Source: Mucilaginibacter sp. KACC 22773 (GTDB taxonomy: Bacteria > Bacteroidota > Bacteroidia > Sphingobacteriales > Sphingobacteriaceae). From it: a stretch of 64,000 bases of DNA. How positions within the stretch are numbered: position 1 is the stretch's first letter; each line of letters opens with the position of its first letter. A program made the translations under genes and the position numbers. Below, in pieces: positions 17,571 to 26,665 of this stretch. Under the pieces are notes generated by a model that searched no databases, was not told the origin of the DNA, and saw only the letters and a list, made by a program, of their open reading frames with translations. The DNA is taken from contig NZ_CP117883.1 of assembly GCF_028736215.1 (NCBI RefSeq), positions 6,324,001 to 6,388,000 of the forward strand. Direction: 5' to 3'.

Positions 17571-18635
17571 ATGGCACAGGCACAAGAAACTCAGGAACAG
17601 GAACCAAAAAAGAAACCAAATAAAGTTATCCCTATCATATTAGGTGTATTGCTTGTTGGTGGTATCATTTTCGGTATCAAAGAATACATATACTACGGCA
17701 AACACATCGATACAGATGACGCCCAGATTGATGGCGATATAAGCCCGGTAGTAGCCCGCGTAGGCGGATACGTTGATTCTATTTATTTTGAAGAAAACAG
17801 CCACGTTACTGCTGGCCAAACTTTGGTAAAAATAGACGACCACGATTACAAAATAAAATTAGAGCAGGCACAGGCAGCACAGGTTGGCGCAAGTGCGGGC
17901 ATCAATGTTAACCAATCGCAGATTTATGCTACGCAGGCAAATTCATCAAGTGCAAGGGCGCAGGTTGAATCAAATGCGGCCCGTTTAGATAAAGTGCAGA
18001 AAGATTATGCACGTTATGCCAACCTGATAAAGGATGGATCGGTAACACAGCAACAATTTGACCAGGCCAAGGCCGATCTGGATGTGGCAAAAGCTAACCT
18101 TAGGGCATCTCAAGACCAATACAAAGCAGCGGTTGAGCAAATTGGCACCACCCGCAGCCAGTTAAAAGTTACCAACACCGGCGTAACCCAAAAACAAGTT
18201 GATATTGACTATGCCAAACTGCAGTTAAGCTATACCACCATAAAGGCGCCATCGAGCGGATTAGCCGCCAAAAAAAGCGTACAGCTAGGCCAGTTGGTAC
18301 AGGCAGGGCAAACCTTGTTTAGCATTGTAAATGATAACAGTTTATTTATAACTGCCAACTTTAAAGAAACACAGCTGAATGATATGAAAAACGGCCAGAA
18401 GGTTGATGTTGAGGTTGATGCCTACCCTGATATGAAAGTAGAAGGTACAGTTTACAACTTTAGCCCGGCAACCGGCGCCAAATTTTCATTACTGCCGCCA
18501 GATAATGCTACCGGTAACTTTGTAAAAGTAGTACAACGTGTACCTGTTAAAATTAAATTAAACGCCTCAAAAGACGTACTTGACAAATTGCGCCCAGGTA
18601 TGAGCGTAAAAGTTTCTGTAATTAAAGGAGAATAA
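17571..18635 (+). CDS. HlyD/EmrA-type membrane fusion protein
   Basis: 354 residues: a cytoplasmic Gln/Lys-rich tail, one membrane helix (residues about 23-45), a split biotinyl-lipoyl domain (TDDAQIDGDISPVVARVGGYV, then YTTIKAPSSGLAAKKSVQLGQ), and a long alpha-hairpin from about 100 to 200. TDDAQIDGD is characteristic of EmrA-type adaptors that pair with 14-TM MFS pumps. It bridges the inner-membrane transporter and the TolC channel. It starts 20 bases after the TolC gene. Confidence 0.93.
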   Translation: MAQAQETQEQEPKKKPNKVIPIILGVLLVGGIIFGIKEYIYYGKHIDTDDAQIDGDISPVVARVGGYVDSIYFEENSHVTAGQTLVKIDDHDYKIKLEQAQAAQVGASAGINVNQSQIYATQANSSSARAQVESNAARLDKVQKDYARYANLIKDGSVTQQQFDQAKADLDVAKANLRASQDQYKAAVEQIGTTRSQLKVTNTGVTQKQVDIDYAKLQLSYTTIKAPSSGLAAKKSVQLGQLVQAGQTLFSIVNDNSLFITANFKETQLNDMKNGQKVDVEVDAYPDMKVEGTVYNFSPATGAKFSLLPPDNATGNFVKVVQRVPVKIKLNASKDVLDKLRPGMSVKVSVIKGE

Positions 18636-18636
18636 A

Positions 18637-20187
18637 ATGGCTGAAACAGGCTTTAAAAAATGGATCATCACCATCACGGTTATCATAGCTTCATTGCTGG
18701 AGCTTATTGATACCACGATTGTGAACGTATCCCTGCCCGATATACAGGGTAACCTTGGTGCTACCCTTGAAGATATTGCCTGGGTAGTTACGGGTTACGC
18801 TGTAGCAAACGTAATTGTGCTCCCTATGTCGGGATGGCTGGGAAGCAGGTTCGGGCGAAAGAACTATTTCATAACCTCTATCATAGTGTTTACTGTTGCC
18901 TCGTTTTTATGCGGTAATGCTACAAACCTTAATGAGCTGGTTATGTTCCGGATATTGCAAGGTATTGCGGGTGGCGGGTTAATATCAACATCACAGGCCA
19001 TATTAATTGAAACATGGCCACGTGAGCAAATAGGTACAGCTACGGCGCTGTTTGGTTTAGGTGCGGTAGTTGGGCCAACTGTAGGGCCTACCATTGGTGG
19101 TTATATTACCGACCACTCTTCGTGGAGGTGGATATTTTACGTAAATATCCCGGTTGGTGCCCTGGCAGCGTTTTTTGCCTACACCTTTGTACGCGAAACG
19201 CCTAAAGACGAAAAAGGGAAACCCGTTGACTGGTGGGGTATTGGCTTACTGGCCATAGCCGTAGGTAGCTTGCAAACGATTTTGGAGAAAGGTGAATCGG
19301 AAGACTGGTTTGCAACACCCTACATTACGGTATTAACAATCACTGCAATATTAGGGTTGATCCTGTTTATATGGCGCGAGATGAGTATCAACTACCCGAT
19401 AGTAAATTTTGCAATATTAAGGCACCGAAGCTTTGCGGTTGGGATGTTTACATCTTTTGTGCTTGGGTTTGGGTTATATGGCTCTGTGTTCGTGTTCCCG
19501 GTATTTTGTCAGAATTTGTTAGGTTTTACAGCGCAGCAAACAGGCGAAATTCTTTTCCCCGGTGGGTTGTGTACCATTGTAATGATGCCCTTTATTGGTA
19601 AAATGCTCAATAAGGGTATTCCGGCACAGTTTATGGCTACCGCCGGTATGTTCCTGTTCTTTGTATTTACCACAATGCTCAGCAACTCCACAATGGCAAT
19701 GGGCCCATCTAATTTCTTTTTGCCATTAATGATCAGGGGCGTAGGTATGGCCTTGTTATTTGTACCCTTAACTACCCTGGCTATTGCCGACCTGAAAGGG
19801 CCCGAGGTAGGACAGGGCACAGGCTTAAACAACATGATGCGTCAACTGGGCGGTTCTTTTGGTATCGCTACACTAACTACCATTATACACGTGCGCCAGG
19901 GCGTACACCGTAACAACCTGTTAACAAATATTACGGCAACCAACCCGGCATTTATTGAGCGGTTTAATGCCTCGTTACACAACTTTATGTCCAAAGGGCA
20001 CTCGTTAATTGATGCTACACGTATGGCTTATGGCGCTATTGAAGGGGCTTTGACCAAGCAGGTATTGTTATTAACCTATGATGATGCTTACTGGATATCG
20101 GGCCTGGTAATGTTATTTTCAATCCCGTTGCTATATCTGCAGCCATTCAAGAAATCAAACGCCAAAATGCCGGTAGACGCGCATTAA
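18637..20187 (+). CDS. EmrB/QacA-type (DHA2) MFS drug transporter
   Basis: 516 residues with 14 predicted membrane helices. Family motifs include LLELIDTTIVNVSLPDIQGNL (helix 1, motif D1), GWLGSRFGRKNYF (motif A, loop 2-3), and GPTVGPTIGGYI (motif C, antiporter signature). A proton-driven exporter of hydrophobic compounds working with the adaptor and TolC genes just upstream. It starts one base after the adaptor stop and has a good Shine-Dalgarno-like AAAGGAG. The operon ends at the hairpin at 20200-20231. Confidence 0.94.
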   Translation: MAETGFKKWIITITVIIASLLELIDTTIVNVSLPDIQGNLGATLEDIAWVVTGYAVANVIVLPMSGWLGSRFGRKNYFITSIIVFTVASFLCGNATNLNELVMFRILQGIAGGGLISTSQAILIETWPREQIGTATALFGLGAVVGPTVGPTIGGYITDHSSWRWIFYVNIPVGALAAFFAYTFVRETPKDEKGKPVDWWGIGLLAIAVGSLQTILEKGESEDWFATPYITVLTITAILGLILFIWREMSINYPIVNFAILRHRSFAVGMFTSFVLGFGLYGSVFVFPVFCQNLLGFTAQQTGEILFPGGLCTIVMMPFIGKMLNKGIPAQFMATAGMFLFFVFTTMLSNSTMAMGPSNFFLPLMIRGVGMALLFVPLTTLAIADLKGPEVGQGTGLNNMMRQLGGSFGIATLTTIIHVRQGVHRNNLLTNITATNPAFIERFNASLHNFMSKGHSLIDATRMAYGAIEGALTKQVLLLTYDDAYWISGLVMLFSIPLLYLQPFKKSNAKMPVDAH

Positions 20188-20199
20188 TCTGATACGATA

Positions 20200-20231
20200 A
20201 AAGCCGTTCCACTATTACCTGGAACGGCTTT
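20200..20231 (+). terminator. Hairpin after the efflux operon
   Basis: Stem AAGCCGTTCCA with TGGAACGGCTT (11 bp plus an A-T pair), loop 8 nt. The following bases are TCCCC rather than a T-run, so termination is likely but not textbook. Confidence 0.6.
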
Positions 20232-20394
20232 CCCCAAAAAAAATTAACAATTAAAATTTAATAACTCTCCCCGAGATACAATTGATTTTCAATAAAAAAT
20301 AAGTGTAATCGAGGTTTGTTTAATCTTAGGCATAAATTTAGAAGTTTTTAATTAACAAACGCAAATTTTATTAAGTAATAAACTGTTATTTATG

Positions 20395-20430
20395 AAAAAA
20401 GCATGAAATTTTTAAATCTCATGCTTTTTT
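20395..20430. terminator. Bidirectional hairpin terminator at the ahpD end
   Basis: Stem AAAAAAGCATGA with TCATGCTTTTTT, 12 bp, loop 12 nt. A and T runs on both sides allow termination of ahpD on the minus strand and of plus-strand read-through. Confidence 0.7.
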
Positions 20431-20452
20431 TATGCTCATATATTGTTGATGG

Positions 20453-21037
20453 CTAAAAAATAACCTTGCCGGTAGCGGTAACCAACGATGCTATACGTAC
20501 AGCATCAAAAATGCGCTCCTCGGTAGTTGCTAATTTTATCAGCGAATCTTCATGAGCATTTACGCACATTTCGCAACCATTTACAGCCGAAACCGCCAGG
20601 CTCATCAGCTCAAAAAACTCTTTCCCGGTAACCGGCTTCATCATCAGCTGCATGCGGATGCGGGCCGGAATCTGGGTGTATTTTTCCTTTTGCGTAAAAT
20701 GCCTAAACCTGTAAAATACATTGTTTGAGGCCAACAATGAGGCGCAGCCCACAGCCTCGCCAATTTCGGCAGCGGTAGCTTCCTGTATTTCGGCGTATTT
20801 GGTAAAGTAGCTGGTAAGCGGCGTGTTGTTGTTATTAACCGCAATGCTTAAGCCCAATAAGGCGCATTCTTTAGCCGTTAAATGGGCCGATGTAAGTGTG
20901 CTGGTAAAATTCAGCTTCAAATCACGTAAATAGCGCGATTCTCCTTTTTCTAACAGGGTAAGGCTGGTGGTCCGGTAATCTTTATCTAATCCTATACTTT
21001 CCAGTATTTCCTGGATCACTTCGGTACTTTCGTTCAT
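20453..21037 (-). CDS. ahpD: AhpD-like alkylhydroperoxidase (carboxymuconolactone decarboxylase family)
   Basis: 194 residues, all-helical. The CxxCxxxH catalytic motif of AhpD is complete (Cys155, Cys158, His162 in NGCEMCVNAHE). AhpD proteins reduce the disulfide of AhpC-type peroxiredoxins. The gene lies downstream of such a peroxiredoxin gene on the same strand, separated by that gene's terminator and a palindromic repeat, so the pair is functionally linked but probably not a simple bicistron. Confidence 0.88.
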   Translation of the reverse strand: MNESTEVIQEILESIGLDKDYRTTSLTLLEKGESRYLRDLKLNFTSTLTSAHLTAKECALLGLSIAVNNNNTPLTSYFTKYAEIQEATAAEIGEAVGCASLLASNNVFYRFRHFTQKEKYTQIPARIRMQLMMKPVTGKEFFELMSLAVSAVNGCEMCVNAHEDSLIKLATTEERIFDAVRIASLVTATGKVIF

Positions 21038-21103
21038 GGTGTTTGTTTTATGCTTAAAGTAAAAAGCCGGGGCTTAAAGCTTTAAAGCGAATTTAATCCG
21101 TGT

Positions 21104-21182
21104 CGTCATTGCGAGGTACGAAGCAATCCCCAACATGCTAAGTCCCACATAGTTCAGGATTGCTTCGTACCTCGCAATGACG
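21104..21182. repeat. 79-bp palindromic interspersed repeat, copy 1
   Basis: Perfect 26-bp inverted arms beginning CGTCATTGCGAGGTACGAAG around a 27-bp centre containing ATGCTAAGTCCCACATAGTT. Other copies are at 50341-50422 and 52894-52972. No gene in the element; no REP-associated transposase seen in the window. Confidence 0.9.
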
Positions 21183-21250
21183 GTCTGTTTTTTGACGGTC
21201 AATTTTAGCTTTAGGCTTTACGCTTAAGCTTTCAGCTTCTTTCAGCCTAT

Positions 21251-21284
21251 AAAAAATCCCCGCACAATAATTAACTGTACGGGG
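21251..21284 (-). terminator. Rho-independent terminator of ahpC
   Basis: On the minus strand a stem with CCCCGTAC / GTGCGGGG (one mismatch) is followed by ATTTTTT. Lies 20 bases after the ahpC stop. Confidence 0.75.
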
Positions 21285-21304
21285 AACATATGTTGTAGGG
21301 GGAA

Positions 21305-21850
21305 TTAAACAGTAAGTGTTTCCTGGCCTTTTTCCCAGTTACATGGGCAAAGTTCGTCGGTTTGTAAACCATCCAGTACACGTAAAACTTCTTTAACGTT
21401 ACGGCCTACGCTTAAATCGTTAACAGATACCCAACGGATAATGCCGGTAGGATCGATGATGAAGGTAGCACGGTAAGCGATTTTTTCGGTTGGCTCTAAT
21501 ATGCCCAAGTCTTCGGCCAATGATTTTGAAGTATCGGCAAGCATCGGGAATTTTAAATCGCGCAGGTCGTCATGATCGCGTCTCCAGGCAGCGTGTACAA
21601 ATTCCGAATCGGTAGAAGCACCAATTAAACGGGTTTCGCGGTCGCGGAACTCGCCATAGTTTTTATTGAACTCAGCAATTTCAGTTGGGCATACAAAAGT
21701 GAAATCTTTTGGCCACCAGAACATTACTGTCCAAACGTTATCGTCATTCACCAAATACTCAGAAGTAAGTGTTTCAAACTCTTTACCTTTTTCAAGGCTA
21801 ACTACGGCCGTTTTAGAAAACTGGGGGAATTTTTGTCCTATCGTTAACAT
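21305..21850 (-). CDS. ahpC: AhpC-type peroxiredoxin
   Basis: 181 residues. Peroxidatic Cys54 lies in KDFTFVCPTEIAEF, and the C-terminal ELCPCNW (Cys168, Cys170) supplies resolving cysteines, an arrangement close to mycobacterial AhpC, which uses AhpD as reductant. ADTSKSLAEDLGI and RATFIIDPTGIIR are family blocks. It reduces hydrogen peroxide, organic peroxides and peroxynitrite. The paired ahpD-like gene is the next gene downstream. A perfect palindrome upstream may be a peroxide-sensor operator. Confidence 0.92.
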   Translation of the reverse strand: MLTIGQKFPQFSKTAVVSLEKGKEFETLTSEYLVNDDNVWTVMFWWPKDFTFVCPTEIAEFNKNYGEFRDRETRLIGASTDSEFVHAAWRRDHDDLRDLKFPMLADTSKSLAEDLGILEPTEKIAYRATFIIDPTGIIRWVSVNDLSVGRNVKEVLRVLDGLQTDELCPCNWEKGQETLTV

Positions 21851-21875
21851 AAGTGTCTTTTTATTATTATTTATG

Positions 21876-21934
21876 CAAATATACTGATTTAAAAGTCAGC
21901 CTTCCATTCTAAAAATCTATACTCTATAGATTTT
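21876..21934 (-). promoter_or_regulatory. ahpC promoter and candidate peroxide-responsive operator
   Basis: On the minus strand a TATATTTG box (complement of 21876-21883) matches the TAnnTTTG -7 element; the -33 TTTG is absent, so an activator may be needed. Just upstream, 21912-21934 is a perfect palindrome: 10-bp arms (AAAATCTATA / TATAGATTTT) around CTC, centred about 45 bases before the predicted transcript start, where OxyR-type activators usually bind. Confidence 0.4.
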
Positions 21935-22036
21935 ATTGATAGTTTAGTTTAACATTATCTAAAAGGGCGTTCCGTAGTTAAATCTGCCCGATTAACAAAT
22001 ATTTTAGCATCAGATTAAAATATCTATATTGGTATC

Positions 22037-23962
22037 ATGAAAACCAAACCTATTCTGATCATAATTGCGATTGTTGTGCTGCTGATTTGCAGCTTTTTAT
22101 TTATCCGGGGCAAATACCTGAGCAAACCCGAGAAGGGCGAAATAACGCAGTTTTTGAATGCTTTTAACGCGCAAATAAAAGCCGGCAACATTGATTCGGC
22201 CAGCGCTTATTTTGAAGACAATCAAAAAAGTAAACTGGTAAGGGTATTGTTAAGCGTACTTACCAATAAAACCAATACCGGCGGTAAGGAGAAGCCCATT
22301 TTTACGGTGAGTTTAAATACCGAAGATGCCCTGATAAAATTGACAAATCCCGAGTTTGCTACTGCAACGATAGCTGCCACTTTTAAGAATGCTAATCTGC
22401 CGGAAGAAAAATCGACCTTAACGTTTACCATCCATAAAATGGATGACAAAAACTACAAAATAACCCAGGTAAATGCGCTTGGCTTTGTGAAGGATTATGT
22501 GACCTACCAGGCAAAAGTATATAACAAAATTACGCCCGAAAAAGATATTTATAGTGCTATTACACTTGCCGCCTTCAAAACGGCCGAAAAGTTAAAAACG
22601 AAGTACGATAGTGTAATATGGTTTGATCATGTTAATAGCAAAACCTTTTACTATGTGATAAAGGGCAAATTGCCTAATGGCCTTTTATATGATAGTGACA
22701 GAAAATCCGAAGATGCCGACTACAAAATGGGTCTTGTTGACCCGGGACTAAAAGAGATAATTCCTGCCGAATATGATCTGATACATAACATTAGTGGTAC
22801 CATCGACGGCCTGATCGAGGTTGAAAAGGACGATAAAAAGGGTTTTTATAACTTATATGGTAAACTAACTGTGCCTGCAATTTATGATGAAGTATATCCC
22901 CTGAAAACAGGAGAGAATTTAGCAGTTTTAAAAAATGGAGAGGATTATTTTTACCTGAAGGCGGATACCACGCTATCAGATAAAATAGCCGATTTTAAAA
23001 TAGCCGATATTGTGCCGCAAATAAAAACCTTCGGCGATTCGTACACACTATCTGACAAAAGCTCAAAAAATGTAATGGAATATAATTCACGCGATTATAA
23101 CACATCGCTGGTAATTTCACCATCGTACCTTGCCGACCTTCAGATACTGCCAAAGGTTATCGATTTTCCGAATCCGTTAAGGAAGGGGCCTGCAAATAGC
23201 GATGAAGAGGAAGGAGGCAGCCGGTCAATAGATATTGCATTTGATACCGATAAAAAAGGCGATGACGACAACTGGCTTCAAAGTGCTTATTATACCATTG
23301 TAAATGACTATTTGGGCGGACGGGGCGGCCTTTACACCAGTAAAAATGTTTTGGTAGTTGATAAAAAACACAACCGGATATCAGGCTTTAGCGCAGGTAT
23401 CGACTTAGGCGAGGGAGAGGGATATGCTTCGCTTTCTAAAACTTGCAATGAAAGTTCAACTAAAGCAATCAACGATTCACTCTTCGAGTTTAAGACGACG
23501 TCTAACCTCGAACAATCTCTGTTGGGCGGAAATGAGGCCATAGTGGAAGGGCCGTATTATTACTACTTGCAACTTAAAAGCGGCAAACTGGTCGCCTTAA
23601 AATCGAGCAGGCTGTTCCCTACGCAATTTATTAAGCTGGATGATTCGTACCTTCATGGCTGTTACACGATAAGAGTAGGGCCGTACGGAGAATCATCAAA
23701 GGAGACGACCATTGATCATGTAAATAAATCCATGCTGCAATACATGAAAAATGAGATTTTCGCTTCTTATAAATACAGGTTCAAAAATCCAAAATGGAAC
23801 GATGTTTTCGAGTACCGCTTCCAGTCGGCCGATACAACAAAGAATGCAAATGTTGATGATTCGCTTACTGTTATCGATAAATACAACATCGCATTTATTA
23901 ACAACAAGCTAAACGAAAAGCCATTAAACATAAAAAAGATTAATGCTTTAACTGCCAGATGA
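22037..23962 (+). CDS. Membrane-anchored protein with WG-like repeats
   Basis: 641 residues. An N-terminal hydrophobic segment (residues 5-25) is a signal anchor, followed by an alpha/beta domain with DUF4878-like features (EITQFLNAFNAQIKAGNIDSA...). Around residues 230-300 are WG-type repeat elements (GLVDPGLKEIIPAEYD, then KGFYNLYGKLTVPAIYD). The C-terminal half is unrecognised and rich in Asp, Lys and Tyr. Likely periplasmic or on the outer face of the inner membrane. ATG of the next gene overlaps its stop codon (ATGA), so the two are coupled. Confidence 0.55.
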   Translation: MKTKPILIIIAIVVLLICSFLFIRGKYLSKPEKGEITQFLNAFNAQIKAGNIDSASAYFEDNQKSKLVRVLLSVLTNKTNTGGKEKPIFTVSLNTEDALIKLTNPEFATATIAATFKNANLPEEKSTLTFTIHKMDDKNYKITQVNALGFVKDYVTYQAKVYNKITPEKDIYSAITLAAFKTAEKLKTKYDSVIWFDHVNSKTFYYVIKGKLPNGLLYDSDRKSEDADYKMGLVDPGLKEIIPAEYDLIHNISGTIDGLIEVEKDDKKGFYNLYGKLTVPAIYDEVYPLKTGENLAVLKNGEDYFYLKADTTLSDKIADFKIADIVPQIKTFGDSYTLSDKSSKNVMEYNSRDYNTSLVISPSYLADLQILPKVIDFPNPLRKGPANSDEEEGGSRSIDIAFDTDKKGDDDNWLQSAYYTIVNDYLGGRGGLYTSKNVLVVDKKHNRISGFSAGIDLGEGEGYASLSKTCNESSTKAINDSLFEFKTTSNLEQSLLGGNEAIVEGPYYYYLQLKSGKLVALKSSRLFPTQFIKLDDSYLHGCYTIRVGPYGESSKETTIDHVNKSMLQYMKNEIFASYKYRFKNPKWNDVFEYRFQSADTTKNANVDDSLTVIDKYNIAFINNKLNEKPLNIKKINALTAR

Positions 23963-24612
23963 GTATTACCGCAAGGCTATTAAGATACTTTGCTTTTATA
24001 TGGATAGCCATTTTAAGCCTGGGTACCTTTTATGAGAGTTTTGCGCATAATCATGCTTTCTTTTTGGGTTTTAAACAGGCAGCTATTAAAACAGGCTGGT
24101 ACATGCCGGCATTTTATTGCCATATTTTTGCCAGCAGCATTATGTTACTGGTTGGCTTTTTCCAGTTTTCAAAAACAGTATATACCAACCGGCGGCTACA
24201 TAAGGTATTAGGGAAAATATATATCATTGGCGTATTGTTTATAGCCGCGCCCGGGGCCTACGTGATGACCCTGTTTGTTGGCCGGGGCACAGGCGTTTTT
24301 ATATCGTTCCTGGTACAAAATACGCTTTGGGTATTATCAACCATATTGGCTTTCACGCTGATAAAAAAAGGCAATGTAAACGAGCACGTTAAAATGATGC
24401 GACGCAGCTACGGCCTTGCTTTGGGGGCAGTAACCTTGCGCTTTTATATCCTGCTTTTCCACGTTTTTGGCAACGGCGTAAACTTCGATAATAATTATAT
24501 CATTATCGCTTTTTTAAGCTGGGTGCCAAATTTAGTGTTGGTGGAAATGATTAATCTAAAAGAAGCGAAGCCCCAGCCCCCTAACCCCATGAAGGGGGAG
24601 CTTTTTGATTAG
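23959..24612 (+). CDS. DUF2306-family membrane protein with repeat-derived tail
   Basis: 217 residues with about six membrane helices. RRLHKVLGKIYIIGV and KMMRRSYGLALGAVTLRF are the hallmarks of DUF2306 proteins, whose role is unknown. Coupled to the upstream gene. The last 16 or so residues (EAKPQPPNPMKGELFD) are encoded by one arm of an inverted repeat that extends past the stop, so the tail was probably acquired by repeat insertion and is not part of the family fold. Confidence 0.8.
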   Translation: MSITARLLRYFAFIWIAILSLGTFYESFAHNHAFFLGFKQAAIKTGWYMPAFYCHIFASSIMLLVGFFQFSKTVYTNRRLHKVLGKIYIIGVLFIAAPGAYVMTLFVGRGTGVFISFLVQNTLWVLSTILAFTLIKKGNVNEHVKMMRRSYGLALGAVTLRFYILLFHVFGNGVNFDNNYIIIAFLSWVPNLVLVEMINLKEAKPQPPNPMKGELFD

Positions 24613-24700
24613 CAGAAAGGCCTGGCGTTTCGCACCAGGCCTTTCTGTTTTTTGCTTGTCCGCTGTTGTTCCCCCTTCAGGGGGTTAGGGGGCTTCGCTT
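24563..24700. repeat. Inverted-repeat element around a terminator, entering both flanking genes
   Basis: Left arm 24563-24600 (AAGCGAAGCCCC, then CCCCCTAACCCC) and right arm about 24671-24700 (CCCCCTTCAGGGGGTTAGGG, then GGCTTCGCTT) are imperfect inverted copies. The left arm codes the C-terminus of the DUF2306 protein; the right arm reaches the stop codon of gapN. Confidence 0.8.
24614..24653. terminator. Rho-independent terminator between DUF2306 gene and gapN
   Basis: Perfect 12-bp stem AGAAAGGCCTGG / CCAGGCCTTTCT with a 9-nt loop, followed by GTTTTTT. It serves the plus-strand gene and, because of the stable stem, may also serve convergent gapN. Confidence 0.85.
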
Positions 24701-26324
24701 ACAATATAAACTTCGTGCTCAGGAAATTAGATTCGTTGTCGTTTACAATGTCATTAATGATCTGTTTGTTCACATCGTTCATTTTGGTAGCCACTAACGA
24801 ACGGATGGAGAAAGCCCTTAACGCGTCATGTACCGAAAGGGTGCCCTCGGCACTATCTTTACGACCGGTGAAAGGGAATACATCCGGCCCGCGCTGGCAC
24901 TGGCTATTGATATTTACCCGGCTTACCAGGTTCACAAACGGATCTATCAGCGAGGAGATCTCTTTGGCATCGTTACTAAATATACTCACCTGCATGCCAT
25001 GCGGCGAATCAATCTGGTACTCAATAGGCTCTTCTATTGATTCAAACGGAACAACCGGAATTACCGGGCCAAACTGCTCTTCGCGGTACAGTTTCATTTT
25101 TTCATTAACCGGGTATACGATGGCAGGGTAAAAGAATGAGGCCACCGTTTCGCCGCCGTTTTCGTTAATTACTTTTGCACCATTGGCGATAGCATCTTCA
25201 ACAATATCGGTAAGGTAAGCTGGCTTATGCGGCTCGGGCAAAGGCGTAAGTTTTACGTCTTTATCCCAGGGCAAGCCAAACGGCAATTTAGCAACGGCTT
25301 CGCTCAATAGTTTCAAAAACTCGTCGGCTACATCTTTTTGAACAAAAATCATTTTTATGGCCGTACACCGCTGTCCGTTGAACGATAGCGCACCCAAAAT
25401 ACACTCGTTAACAGCTAATTGCAAGTCGGCATTTTTGGTTACGATAGCGGCGTTTTTAGCATCCAAACTTAATACCGCACGCAAACGATTTATTTTGGGG
25501 TGCCGTTTTTTAAGGTCATTGGCTACCTTGCTTGATCCGATAAAGGCCAGCACATTTACTTTGCCCGAAGCCATCAACCCGGGTGTTACCACGGAACCAC
25601 GGCCATAAATGGTATTCACTACGCCCTTAGGGAACGACTCCTGGAAAGCCCGTAACAGTGGGTAATGTAAAAGTGTACCATGCTTTGGTGGTTTAAAAAG
25701 TATGGTATTGCCCATAATAAGAGCGGGTATTAATGTGGTGAAAGTTTCATTCAAAGGATAATTAAACGGCCCCATACATAGCACCACACCCAACGGAGAG
25801 CGGCGGATCTGGGCAATCAACCCCTCGGCCATTTCAAACCGCGACGATTGGCGGTCGATATCTTTAAGCGCATCGATGGTTGCATTAATGTACTCGATGG
25901 TGCGGTCAAACTCTTTGGCCGAATCGCCGTAGGATTTACCTATCTCCCACATCAGCAGTTTTACAACCAGGCTACGCTGCTCGCTCATCTTATAAATAAA
26001 GCGCTCCATGCATTTAATACGGTCGGCAATGCTCATGGTAGGCCACTCGCCACGGCCATTGTCATAGGCTGCAATCGCGGCATCCAACGATTCAAATGCT
26101 TCCTTTTCGGTACAAACAGGGTAGGTTCCAATTAGCTTGCGGGTAAAATTTCCGTCGGCATCAAAAAAACCAATTGGCGAGTATACTTCGTTTACTTCGC
26201 CATCCCATGGTTTCATTTCGCCATCGCTGAGGTATTCGCGCTGGTGTACTTCTTCTGTCTGAAACCCAAAGCCAATCTGGCTTTCGGGCACAAATATCGA
26301 AGTTATCTGGTCTTTAAAACTCAT
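24699..26324 (-). CDS. gapN: NADP-dependent glyceraldehyde-3-phosphate dehydrogenase (GapN-like)
   Basis: 541 residues, aldehyde dehydrogenase superfamily. GQRCTA holds the catalytic Cys; GPFNYPLNE and FKPPKHG belong to the cofactor site, and the Glu normally acting as base is in the LSLDAKNAAIV region (here atypical). The C-terminal CQRGPDVFPFTGRKDSAEGT segment is a GapN-type signature. It would oxidise glyceraldehyde 3-phosphate directly to 3-phosphoglycerate, making NADPH rather than ATP. Slightly longer than average. Single gene, with terminators on both sides. Confidence 0.82.
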   Translation of the reverse strand: MSFKDQITSIFVPESQIGFGFQTEEVHQREYLSDGEMKPWDGEVNEVYSPIGFFDADGNFTRKLIGTYPVCTEKEAFESLDAAIAAYDNGRGEWPTMSIADRIKCMERFIYKMSEQRSLVVKLLMWEIGKSYGDSAKEFDRTIEYINATIDALKDIDRQSSRFEMAEGLIAQIRRSPLGVVLCMGPFNYPLNETFTTLIPALIMGNTILFKPPKHGTLLHYPLLRAFQESFPKGVVNTIYGRGSVVTPGLMASGKVNVLAFIGSSKVANDLKKRHPKINRLRAVLSLDAKNAAIVTKNADLQLAVNECILGALSFNGQRCTAIKMIFVQKDVADEFLKLLSEAVAKLPFGLPWDKDVKLTPLPEPHKPAYLTDIVEDAIANGAKVINENGGETVASFFYPAIVYPVNEKMKLYREEQFGPVIPVVPFESIEEPIEYQIDSPHGMQVSIFSNDAKEISSLIDPFVNLVSRVNINSQCQRGPDVFPFTGRKDSAEGTLSVHDALRAFSIRSLVATKMNDVNKQIINDIVNDNESNFLSTKFIL

Positions 26325-26354
26325 ATTCTATAGGTATTAGATTTTTATAAAGGT

Positions 26355-26387
26355 AAAAAAAGCCTGCTTTTATAAGCAAGCTTTTTT
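26355..26387 (-). terminator. Terminator after the SDR/Atu4866 gene group
   Basis: Imperfect stem AAAAAAGCCTGCTT / AAGCAAGCTTTTTT with a TTAT-like loop between the gapN start and the end of the small gene at 26421. Reading on the minus strand it is followed by a T-run. Confidence 0.6.
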
Positions 26388-26420
26388 ATGGCCAATAAGC
26401 AGAATTACGAAATTTGTAAT

Positions 26421-26663
26421 TCAGGCGCTCTCTTTATATAACACCATACCTGCGTGATAAAAGACGCCGTCTTTAAAATCACCTTCGGCTACAAAGCCGG
26501 TATCATCCAGGTATTCAACGTGGTTGCCTAACCTGTTATAGTAACCGGTATAAGCGCTTTTTATATCGCCGCGCGCTTCATCGTAACGGCCGTTTGGTAA
26601 AAATTCATGGCGTATATAACCGTCTTTGGTTACCCAAACGCCTATATGCTCATTATTTTTCAT
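26421..26663 (-). CDS. Atu4866-type small protein
   Basis: 80 residues from MKNNEHIG. HIGVWVTKDGYIRHEFLPNGRYDEARG, then YTGYY and DDTGFVAEGDFKDGVFYHAGMVLY, match the small Atu4866-like family of unknown function, a compact beta-barrel-like fold. An ATG 12 codons upstream is in frame but lies inside the preceding SDR gene; the chosen start follows the SDR stop by two bases, fitting an operon. Homologues are often found next to short-chain dehydrogenase and AraC genes, as here. Confidence 0.75.
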   Translation of the reverse strand: MKNNEHIGVWVTKDGYIRHEFLPNGRYDEARGDIKSAYTGYYNRLGNHVEYLDDTGFVAEGDFKDGVFYHAGMVLYKESA

Positions 26664-26665
26664 TG

